The position numbers and the translations under genes are program-made. Source: Chromatiaceae bacterium (lineage in GTDB: Bacteria > Pseudomonadota > Gammaproteobacteria > Chromatiales > Chromatiaceae). From it: a stretch of 6,221 nt of DNA. The DNA lies in the NCBI GenBank assembly GCA_012962365.1, contig DTXR01000682.1, positions 1 through 6,221 of the forward strand, in the 5' to 3' direction. Shown here in pieces: positions 1-6,160 of the stretch. Every line of letters starts with the position of its first letter. Positions within the stretch are counted from its first letter, which is position 1. The notes below the pieces were generated by a model. The model was given only the letters and a program-made list of their open reading frames with translations. It was not told the DNA's origin and made no database searches.

Positions 1-589
1 AGTAACCGTCCAGAACATAACGGACAGCTTCGGTGATCACTTCCGGTGAGGTGTTGTGGGGAAAGATGAAGCGCATCTCGCCATCGGGCGCGATCAGGTA
101 TGTGGCTGCCGAATGATTGACCGCATAGCCAAAGGCGGAGCCCTCCAATTCCACTTCGTAGTACTGGGCGCCATACAATGCTGCAGCATCGGCGATTTCC
201 TTTTCAGTACCGGTGACACCAATAAAATTCGGATGGAAATAATCGACGTACTCATCCAGCAGATCCCGGGTATCTCTTTTGGGATCCACACTGACAAACA
301 CGCCGACCGCCTTCTTCAACTCCTCATCTTTCAGGTCGTTGAAAGCCTGTGCCATGTATGAAAGCGATGTCGGGCATACATCCGGGCATTTGGTGTAGCC
401 GAAATACAGCAGCACCACCTTGCCACGATAGTCTTTCAGGGAAAAAGTCCGGTCGCCGCTGTGCAGCATGAAATCACCACCCGGCGGCGCATCGGTTATA
501 CCGGGCAGGTCGGCGGTTTCTGCAGGATGTTCCTGCGCCATCGACACCGTTACCCAAAACAGGGCGAGCAACAACAGGGCTTTACGCAT
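1..589 (-). CDS. SCO1/SenC family copper chaperone / thiol-disulfide protein (C-terminus cut by window edge)
   Basis: This periplasmic SCO-family protein has a thioredoxin-like fold and binds copper. In known systems it delivers Cu to, or reduces cysteines of, respiratory oxidases. I translated 196 codons before the edge. Residues 1-18 look like a cleavable signal peptide (MRKALLLLAL start, cleavage near SMA-QE). The metal/redox motif CPDVC is C68 and C72, the third ligand is H159 in VNHSAATYLI, and the conserved SVDPKRDT lies at 100-107. SCO proteins are usually about 200 residues, so only the last few residues are probably missing. The ATG at 589 is chosen because AGAGG lies about 9 nt upstream. 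Another ATG 7 nt upstream is out of frame. The gene starts 18 bp after the stop of the triheme cytochrome gene, so it is probably the distal gene of the same operon. Family assignment is firm. The target, copper insertion into this oxidase, is inferred. Confidence 0.95.
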   Translation of the reverse strand, partial: MRKALLLLALFWVTVSMAQEHPAETADLPGITDAPPGGDFMLHSGDRTFSLKDYRGKVVLLYFGYTKCPDVCPTSLSYMAQAFNDLKDEELKKAVGVFVSVDPKRDTRDLLDEYVDYFHPNFIGVTGTEKEIADAAALYGAQYYEVELEGSAFGYAVNHSAATYLIAPDGEMRFIFPHNTSPEVITEAVRYVLDGY

Positions 590-607
590 CGTTCATAACC
601 TCTCGAA

Positions 608-3022
608 CTAGGCTGACCGGCTGCGCTGGGATTTTACCAGCATCAGTCCGGCAAGAAATACCAGCAGGGCGATGCCCACCGGAACGCCGTACACTTTAGA
701 CACATCCGTCTGTGGAGGCAAAAGCAGCCAGTACCAGGTGGTCAGGGTGTGCTTCGATCCGGATTCCCCATTGCTGCCATCCCAGTTGGCGAAGGACACG
801 GGGATGAACTGCCCTTCATCGAACAGCACATCTCCATCAGCCGTATACCGGGGGCGTTTCATGACCACCTGCCAGCGGCCTTCCTTCCACAATCCGCTTG
901 CGCTGAGGCTGGTGTCCTTTTCCCTGGGCGTGAGTTTTTTGTCTGAACCCGAACCGTCCAACAGCATGGCGAGCGGCTCGCGTTTCGGCTCGATGCTGCC
1001 TGCATTCCAGTACCAGATAGTCGTCTTGTTCCTGGCATCACCATGACGGTAGAGCGGCTTCTTGACCATGGGAGCAGACATGTAGCTGTCTTCATGGGGA
1101 AACTGTATCGCCACGGCATCCGGATGCATTTCCAGATTCTCATCCTGAAGCTCGCTGAAATACCTGTCACCCGGCACGCTCATGGTGCGGTCATTCACTT
1201 CCAGCAGGAAGGCGATCTCCTTGTCATTGTACAGGGCACGCACGGTCAGTGCGTCGTTCAGCGGCGTGAACAAACGCGCCTCCGTGATAATATTGGGCAC
1301 CAGATGCAGGGTAACCGCAGGCGCTTCCGCCCAGCGAGGGTCTTCTGCTGTCATGGGCAAATCGTCTTCGAGCTTTCTGCCGGTCACCACCGGCCCATCC
1401 TGGGGTTGCACCGTCGTATTCCGCAGGCTGTAGACAAAATTGGCAATATGCCAGCGGTCTTCCAGACTCACGGGATCCTGATTGCCTTCTTCCACCGCCC
1501 GGTGGGCCGGCATGGGCGTACCCGGAATGCCGATAGACAGGCGGGTATAGATCGCCCGAATGGTGTCCTCCCGCGCCTTCTCCGATGTATCGAAAGACTG
1601 CGTGGCCCGCCATGTCCAGGGCTTGGTCAGATCACGGGGCCAGATACGATTGCCCCAATCGTCTTCCAGTTTCTTGCCCGACTTGATGTTGCCCCGCCCG
1701 TCATCTCCATGACACTCGGAACAGGAGTCAAGGAATGCTGCCCGGCCTTTTTCCACGGATTCATCGGAATAGGGAATCTGGCCCTGCTGGAGCTCCTCAT
1801 CCCGGATAACACGGAAATCCGTCCTGGTATAAAAACCATCATCATCAAACGCTTCTTCATCGGCATCTTCCGGCGGCCAGGCCTGGGTAATGTCGAAACC
1901 CTTGATCACCGGAATCAGGCTCCGGATCTGCTCATCGCTGAGCAGCGCCTGCCCCTTGATGCCCCAACCAGGCATGGCCGTGCCAGGCAAGCCCATCTTG
2001 ATGGTCGTAAACAGATCTTCATCCCTCGGCAGCTTCGTGCCGGGAGATGTTTTGTACTTGAACAGCGCCAGACTGAAATCCCTGGGTTTTGGATACATGA
2101 AATCCGCAGCCACACCGTCACCTGCACCGTTCTCGCCATGACAGACCTCGCAACGAAACTTGTACAGATCCCTGCCCATGATGTTCCTGCGCTTCGCCAG
2201 CACTTCATCCTTCATGCCTGTTACTGTCTTTGAAACCTCCGCATCCCAGATGCGCGGCACCTGGCCGTTGTAATCAAAAATAAAGTTGATCACATTCCAC
2301 ACATCATCTTCCGCCAGCATTTCATGCCAGACAGGCATGGCCGAGTTCCAGGGCGTACCTTCCACCGGCAGGCCGGGACCACCGGTGGTGATACGCCAGA
2401 ACAGGAAGGCTTCCTGCAACTGGGGAATGATGGTCGGATCCTGGAAATTGATAGGCTGAGGACTGAAGCCCTGTGCATAATGCCCCTTGCCATCCAGCAG
2501 GTCACCATGGCAATAGAAACAGTTCTGATAGTAAACATCCCTACCGGCCGCCACCGATTCCTGATACTTACTCCAGCCGGCGTCCCTGTCCCTGGCCAAG
2601 GTTTCCAGAATATCGTTACGCACGGGGTTCTCCAGCGACGCCAGGTCAAAGCTCTTGTTGTACACCCTGATGGAGGCAGGTGGCGCCGGGTGTACCTGGC
2701 GCAATTCCACCGGTGCTTCCAAGGAAGGCTTGACCACCCCATACACAACATAAGCCACGAGCAAAGGAACGGCGGCAAGAAAAAACCAGCGCAACAGCGC
2801 CTTGTTGTCATCCCGCAGTGTGGACAGTATGGGGGCCTTGAACTCTTCCCACTTCCTGTCATCGAAAGCAAAATACAGCAGGATGCCGATGATGGTGATG
2901 ATCATATACTGGATCATCAGTGTCCTGGGCAATACCGGCGGAAAGGCATTGTCGAAAACCAGATAGGCGATAACCGCAGCGATCAGAGCCTGCCAGAACG
3001 CAGTAATCCGGAAACCTTTCAT
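608..3022 (-). CDS. Membrane-anchored triheme cytochrome c fused to an ethylbenzene-dehydrogenase-type heme b domain
   Basis: This 804-residue electron-transfer protein has three predicted N-terminal spans (about 8-25, 36-53, 79-98). Three cytochrome c domains follow, with heme motifs CFYCH (168-172), CEVCH (291-295) and CSECH (434-438). Likely distal methionines are M229, M350 and M504, each in an MP context. Residues about 545-765 resemble the EB_dh (ethylbenzene dehydrogenase gamma) heme b fold, ending in GRWQVVMKRP near 715-724. A last span at about 776-795 is followed by the basic tail KSQRSRSA. Charge distribution puts the heme domains in the periplasm. The ATG overlaps the stop of the diheme cytochrome (ATGA, 3019-3022), and GGAG sits about 8 nt upstream. 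The stop is TAG at 608-610. In known enzymes EB_dh subunits pass electrons from molybdenum enzymes; no such enzyme is here, so the protein more likely serves as the electron-input subunit of the neighbouring oxidase. Heme c sites are certain, the EB_dh call is fairly strong, and the role is inferred. Confidence 0.92.
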   Translation of the reverse strand: MKGFRITAFWQALIAAVIAYLVFDNAFPPVLPRTLMIQYMIITIIGILLYFAFDDRKWEEFKAPILSTLRDDNKALLRWFFLAAVPLLVAYVVYGVVKPSLEAPVELRQVHPAPPASIRVYNKSFDLASLENPVRNDILETLARDRDAGWSKYQESVAAGRDVYYQNCFYCHGDLLDGKGHYAQGFSPQPINFQDPTIIPQLQEAFLFWRITTGGPGLPVEGTPWNSAMPVWHEMLAEDDVWNVINFIFDYNGQVPRIWDAEVSKTVTGMKDEVLAKRRNIMGRDLYKFRCEVCHGENGAGDGVAADFMYPKPRDFSLALFKYKTSPGTKLPRDEDLFTTIKMGLPGTAMPGWGIKGQALLSDEQIRSLIPVIKGFDITQAWPPEDADEEAFDDDGFYTRTDFRVIRDEELQQGQIPYSDESVEKGRAAFLDSCSECHGDDGRGNIKSGKKLEDDWGNRIWPRDLTKPWTWRATQSFDTSEKAREDTIRAIYTRLSIGIPGTPMPAHRAVEEGNQDPVSLEDRWHIANFVYSLRNTTVQPQDGPVVTGRKLEDDLPMTAEDPRWAEAPAVTLHLVPNIITEARLFTPLNDALTVRALYNDKEIAFLLEVNDRTMSVPGDRYFSELQDENLEMHPDAVAIQFPHEDSYMSAPMVKKPLYRHGDARNKTTIWYWNAGSIEPKREPLAMLLDGSGSDKKLTPREKDTSLSASGLWKEGRWQVVMKRPRYTADGDVLFDEGQFIPVSFANWDGSNGESGSKHTLTTWYWLLLPPQTDVSKVYGVPVGIALLVFLAGLMLVKSQRSRSA

Positions 3023-3855
3023 CCTTTCTTCTCCGCCAGATATTCAATGATCATTTCCAGCTCTTTCACCGTCATCTTCGAAGCAAAATCAGGCGGCATG
3101 GCCGGGGGAAAACCTTCAGCCACATCCGCATTGGGATCGAGAATGCTTTGCCGCAGTTCGTCTTTGTCCAGACGGGCGCCCACATCCACCAGTCCCGGCC
3201 CTACCAATACATTCCTGCTGTCCAGAGCATGGCAGGAAACACAGGCGTACCTGGCAAGCGCTTCTTCCGCGGTTGCCGCTGGTGCTGGCACCTTGCCCGC
3301 ATCTCCACCGTCTGACGCGGCGGAAGCGACTTCGACCGCCACTTCGGGATCGGGCAGCACTACCGTTACCACATTCCCATCCTTCGACTGCAACCAGGCG
3401 ATCACCGCGTCGATTTCCATGGGCGACAACTGGATGGGGGGCTTGTCCACATGCGGCATGGGCGATTCGGAATCATTGCTGCCTTTCTTGCCCCAGCCGG
3501 CGACAACATACCTGCCCGGATCAACCATGGACTCCCGGATATAGGCTTCCCCATCCCTGGCTTCACCATTGTAGCGATCGTCTGCCAGACGTTCTTCGGC
3601 AAGCGCCACCATGTTTTCGCCTTCGATATCCGGCGCCCGACCCAGGGGTGCGGGTTTATGGCAGAGCGTGCAGGTACCTTTGTTGTGGAAGATATCGTCA
3701 CCCAGGGCGATAAAATCCTCCATGGTCAGAGAACCCAGATCCACGTTCTTTTCCACTGGCGCCTCACCTTTCACCTGGGGCAACAGATAGGTGACGAAGG
3801 TAAACAGCAAGGTCAGCGCCAGACTGAAAGTCAGGGTTTTTAGGAGCACATTCAT
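3019..3855 (-). CDS. Membrane-anchored diheme cytochrome c
   Basis: This 278-residue protein has one N-terminal hydrophobic segment (about 5-25). It has no clear signal-peptidase site and is therefore probably an uncleaved anchor. Two class I cytochrome c domains follow. The first has CTLCH at 62-66 with M133 (SPMPHV) as likely distal ligand. The second has CVSCH at 205-209 with M253 (PAMPPDF). An Ala/Pro/Gly-rich linker at about 168-197 joins them, giving a flexible two-lobe periplasmic electron carrier. The start codon overlaps the stop of the CydA-like gene (ATGA, 3852-3855) and is preceded by a near-perfect AGGAGG six nt upstream. Its end overlaps the next gene by four bases. This tight coupling suggests a subunit made in fixed ratio with its neighbours, in a role like that of the diheme CcoP subunit of cbb3 oxidase. 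That comparison is functional only, not one of descent. Hemes are seen directly; complex membership is inferred. Confidence 0.95.
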   Translation of the reverse strand: MNVLLKTLTFSLALTLLFTFVTYLLPQVKGEAPVEKNVDLGSLTMEDFIALGDDIFHNKGTCTLCHKPAPLGRAPDIEGENMVALAEERLADDRYNGEARDGEAYIRESMVDPGRYVVAGWGKKGSNDSESPMPHVDKPPIQLSPMEIDAVIAWLQSKDGNVVTVVLPDPEVAVEVASAASDGGDAGKVPAPAATAEEALARYACVSCHALDSRNVLVGPGLVDVGARLDKDELRQSILDPNADVAEGFPPAMPPDFASKMTVKELEMIIEYLAEKKG

Positions 3856-5753
3856 GCCACTCCTCCTACTACAGGCTCAGGCTTGGCTTGCCTGCTGCCG
3901 CTCAGGTTGGCCACCCAGAACATGAACAGCACACACAACAGAAACAGGATGGTCACCAGGGTGATCATATTGCCGGCGTAACCGATGGTGGGAATGAAGT
4001 TGTCCGGTGAATTGTCTTTCATCACCGTGTACACATGCCAGTGTGTCTTTACCGAAGAACGCACATAGCCCATCAGCGCCATCAGCCAGGTAAAGGCAAT
4101 AGGCAAGGCGAACAGTGCATACTGGGAACGATCGGGAATCCGCCCCCAATGCGATGACAACACCCTGGCATTCCTGAACATCAGCGAGTCGATGACCAGT
4201 CCGAACACGATGACCACCAAGGTGGTGCCCACCTGGGCCACAGATGAACCAACCTTGTACACCGTATTGGTGAAGTAACCGAAGTACACCCCCAGAAAAA
4301 CGATATTGGCCACAGCGGCTACGTATACGCCGATCAACAGCGCATTGCCCAGAGGCGCCCATCCCACCGTGGCCACCTTGTCGGAACGCCGATAGAGCTG
4401 AAACGACAGGAAGGTCGCAATCAACATCAGATTCACCGCGATATTTTTCGCCGGCATGATGCCCAGTGGGCCAAGAATGTGGTGGTGGCTTCCTCCCAGA
4501 AGCGAAATTTCCGCAGCAGAAAGTATCAGGGTGTGGGGTGTTACCCAGATCAGAAAGCTCACCACCAGAACAAAAGCAATAATCTTGATCAATCCCTTGT
4601 AGCGTTCGGAGCCATCCGTACGTGACATGCCCGACCACAGATAGAAATTGCCTGCCAGCAATATGGTACCGATGAGCACCGCCTGGACAATGAACAGCCA
4701 GGCCAGGATGCCGCCCATTGCAGTAATGCCCATCTGCTGTGAATAGGCGTAGATCTCCGCCATCAGCCAGTAACCGGCGAACGGCAGGGGCAGGAAGGCC
4801 AGTATGGCAATAAAATTCGAGGTATAACCCATCCAGTCATAATGGGCACGTTTGGCTGGATCCCCGGTGCTGAGAAACTTGAATGCCGCATAGGCGCCGA
4901 CGACCGCTCCGCCAAAGCCGATATTGGCGATAAACCGGTGCAGGTTGATGGGGTTCCATAACGGGCCCTTCATGATCTCCCAGACATTGCCCACCACGGC
5001 GCCCACTTCATTGACGCCGGAGGGCGCCATCATGAAAGTGGCCCAGGAATTGGCCAGCAGCATGATGGTCAGCCCCGAAGCATTCAGCAACAGCCCCAGG
5101 GTTAGATGCACCCATTTCAGGTTGCCGTAACGGAAGGCGTTCCAGCCGTAGTAATAGACATACAGGAAGAAACTTTCGAAGAAAAACATCAGAGCATACA
5201 CCAGCACCTGGGCGCCGAAGACATGCATCATGTAGCCCATAAAATCGGGATAAAGCATGAACAGGGCCAGCGCCAGGGAACCGCCGAAAATGGCGGTGAT
5301 GGAAAACCCCGTGAGGCTGATCTTCATGAACTCATGAGCCATGTCATCATAGCGGTCATCTCCCGTGAACACCCCCACCAGCTCGATCATAAGCACGAAC
5401 AGGGGCACCGCCAGCACCAGGGCGCCGAAGAACAGGTGCATCTGCGCCAGCACCCAGACAATGGCCCGGCTGCTGATCCCGACATTCGGATAGTCCTTAC
5501 GGCTGGGCTGGGGCGCTGCTTCGGGTTCCACCACCTGGGCTTTTTTCTGGGCAGGAGCCGCCACCATCTCGACCGGCGGCTGACCCTGCAGCCGCACCTC
5601 AGCCACCGGTGCGATGCGTTCCTGGGTATTGACCGCGCCGTCGTCAGCGACGGCCAGGCTTGGGAGGGAAACCCCGGCGAACAGCAGCATGACGAACAGC
5701 CGAAGCATCCGGAAAAACAAACCGCCGGCATGTGAGAATTTTTTTTGCTTCAT
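3852..5753 (-). CDS. CydA-like cytochrome bd superfamily membrane oxidase subunit, atypical, no Q-loop
   Basis: This 633-residue polytopic protein is the likely catalytic core. A signal peptide (about 14-37, ending AVA-DD) and a Pro/Ala-rich periplasmic stretch precede about 13 membrane spans. The first nine match CydA in order. H106 (QMHLFFGA) corresponds to the heme b595 histidine, E193 in FFFESFF to the ESTF glutamate, and H216 with LNASGLTIMLLANSW to the HMCVTW...GSNLSALWILVANGW region. H272 in NPINLHRF corresponds to the heme b558 histidine, M346 possibly to its methionine, and E415 in SAAEIS possibly to the b595 glutamate. The long Q-loop between spans 6 and 7 and the GRQPW motif are absent, and the first glutamate of the IEG...ESTF pair is missing. 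About four extra spans follow, with the conserved-looking loop KTHWHVYTV (569-577). HHH is at 423-425. Positive charges place both histidine loops in the periplasm. ATG 5753 is preferred over an in-frame TTG at 5762. Superfamily membership is strong; cytochrome c oxidation is inferred. Confidence 0.88.
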   Translation of the reverse strand: MKQKKFSHAGGLFFRMLRLFVMLLFAGVSLPSLAVADDGAVNTQERIAPVAEVRLQGQPPVEMVAAPAQKKAQVVEPEAAPQPSRKDYPNVGISSRAIVWVLAQMHLFFGALVLAVPLFVLMIELVGVFTGDDRYDDMAHEFMKISLTGFSITAIFGGSLALALFMLYPDFMGYMMHVFGAQVLVYALMFFFESFFLYVYYYGWNAFRYGNLKWVHLTLGLLLNASGLTIMLLANSWATFMMAPSGVNEVGAVVGNVWEIMKGPLWNPINLHRFIANIGFGGAVVGAYAAFKFLSTGDPAKRAHYDWMGYTSNFIAILAFLPLPFAGYWLMAEIYAYSQQMGITAMGGILAWLFIVQAVLIGTILLAGNFYLWSGMSRTDGSERYKGLIKIIAFVLVVSFLIWVTPHTLILSAAEISLLGGSHHHILGPLGIMPAKNIAVNLMLIATFLSFQLYRRSDKVATVGWAPLGNALLIGVYVAAVANIVFLGVYFGYFTNTVYKVGSSVAQVGTTLVVIVFGLVIDSLMFRNARVLSSHWGRIPDRSQYALFALPIAFTWLMALMGYVRSSVKTHWHVYTVMKDNSPDNFIPTIGYAGNMITLVTILFLLCVLFMFWVANLSGSRQAKPEPVVGGVA

Positions 5754-5758
5754 CGTTT

Positions 5759-5911
5759 TCAACCCGCCGGAGACAAGTCAGGATTCAGGGGCAGCCCCTG
5801 CATGCCCATGATCAGGTGATCCAGTCCGTAGAACACCACCAACATGATGGCGATAGCGATAACAACAGCCAACAGGCGTCCGAGAATTCCGATGTTTTTT
5901 TGTGCTTCCAT
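5759..5911 (-). CDS. Small single-span membrane protein, 50 aa, putative oxidase accessory subunit
   Basis: This short protein starts MEAQKNIGILGRLLAVVIAI. One hydrophobic span (about 11-30) is followed by a hydrophilic tail ending LNPDLSPAG. The basic N-terminal side suggests N-inside, C-outside. The ATG at 5911 is chosen because AGGA lies 6-7 nt upstream. In-frame longer starts exist (ATG 5932, GTG 5950), but they overlap the preceding gene and lack a better ribosome site. It begins 13 bp after the stop of the preceding small gene and ends 5 bp before the ATG of the CydA-like gene. Size, topology and position resemble tiny oxidase subunits such as CydX or CcoQ, but I recognise no family, so that role is an inference from context. 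A 15-bp palindrome (5786-5800) lies within its 3' part. Confidence 0.7.
   Translation of the reverse strand: MEAQKNIGILGRLLAVVIAIAIMLVVFYGLDHLIMGMQGLPLNPDLSPAG
5763..5768 (-). promoter_or_regulatory. Ribosome binding site deciding the start of the CydA-like gene
   Basis: On the minus strand GGCGGG lies nine nt before ATG 5753, which suits initiation there. The in-frame TTG at 5762 abuts this motif with no spacing and has no other purine-rich motif upstream. The ATG start, giving 633 residues, is therefore preferred. The site is only a modest match to AGGAGG, so coupling to the upstream small gene, which stops 5 bp away, may help initiation. Confidence 0.5.
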
Positions 5912-5924
5912 ACCCGTTCCTGCC

Positions 5925-6077
5925 TCAACCATGATGAACCGTGACGCCACCGGAATAGATCAGCAGCCAATAAAAGAATCCAAGCAGGGCAACCAGGGTG
6001 ACAACAAACAACTTCTTTCCCCAGGTCGCTTCCGCTTTCGTCGGTGGGGATTCCATTTTATCCGGTTGTTCGGCCAT
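5925..6077 (-). CDS. Small single-span membrane protein, 50 aa, first gene of the operon
   Basis: This short protein starts MAEQPDKMESPPTKAEATWG. It has a hydrophilic N-terminus of about 22 residues ending in GKK, one span (about 23-41, with aromatic FFYWLL) and a short tail ending GGVTVHHG. The lysines before the span suggest N-inside, which would place the two terminal histidines at the periplasmic surface. AGGAG lies seven nt upstream of the ATG, one of the best ribosome sites in the window and the main reason to believe so small a gene. The next small gene begins 13 bp after its TGA. I recognise no family. Being first in an oxidase operon suggests a small structural or assembly subunit. 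This is inference. Confidence 0.75.
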   Translation of the reverse strand: MAEQPDKMESPPTKAEATWGKKLFVVTLVALLGFFYWLLIYSGGVTVHHG

Positions 6078-6160
6078 GCCTGTTCTCCTGACGATGCCCT
6101 GAATCTAAATAATTCAGGTAAATAGTATGCGTGGACAAATGCAGCTCCTCCCGAATATTT
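6078..6160 (-). promoter_or_regulatory. Leader and probable promoter region of the oxidase operon
   Basis: This non-coding stretch lies directly before the first small gene. It contains AGGAG at 6085-6089 (minus strand) and a 21-bp dyad just upstream. An AT-rich segment holds a possible -10 element, TACTAT on the minus strand at 6122-6127. I find no convincing -35 element 16-18 bp from it, so either an activator is needed or the promoter lies further right, in or beyond the repeat. No tRNA, riboswitch or other small gene is recognisable. Promoter position is uncertain. Confidence 0.35.
6098..6118. promoter_or_regulatory. Perfect 7-bp inverted repeat, possible operator or leader hairpin
   Basis: CCTGAAT and ATTCAGG are separated by seven AT-rich bases (CTAAATA on the plus strand). 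The dyad lies 8 bp upstream of the ribosome site of the first gene. The 21-bp symmetric layout is typical of a dimeric regulator site. It could instead form a short hairpin in the 5' leader. It does not match the FNR/CRP consensus that I know, and no run of T follows, so it does not look like an intrinsic terminator. Confidence 0.45.

Noticed and set aside
1043..2233. Long plus-strand open frame of 396 codons
   Set aside because: It lies entirely antisense to the triheme cytochrome gene, whose heme motifs and domains are unmistakable. The plus-strand product is rich in H, R, P and Q with no recognisable domain or good start context.
608..3022. Ethylbenzene or other hydrocarbon dehydrogenase pathway
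   Set aside because: Only the heme b-type domain is present. There is no molybdenum catalytic subunit or iron-sulfur subunit, and the context is respiratory oxidase.
2324..3544. Plus-strand open frame of 406 codons spanning two cytochrome genes
   Set aside because: It runs antisense across the junction of two coupled minus-strand genes and its product has no domain-like features. It is an artefact of the GC-rich opposite strand.
608..3855. Multiheme conduit for extracellular electron transfer
   Set aside because: Only two and three c-type hemes per protein are present, there is no outer-membrane porin, and coupling to a bd-like core fits terminal respiration better.
5106..5735. Plus-strand open frame of 209 codons rich in His and Gln
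   Set aside because: It is antisense to the membrane spans and signal region of the CydA-like gene. His/Gln richness is what complementary reading of hydrophobic codons yields.
5759..5950. Longer 63-codon version of the second small gene from GTG 5950
   Set aside because: It would overlap the first small gene by 26 bases, and the ATG at 5911 has a better-spaced AGGA ribosome site.
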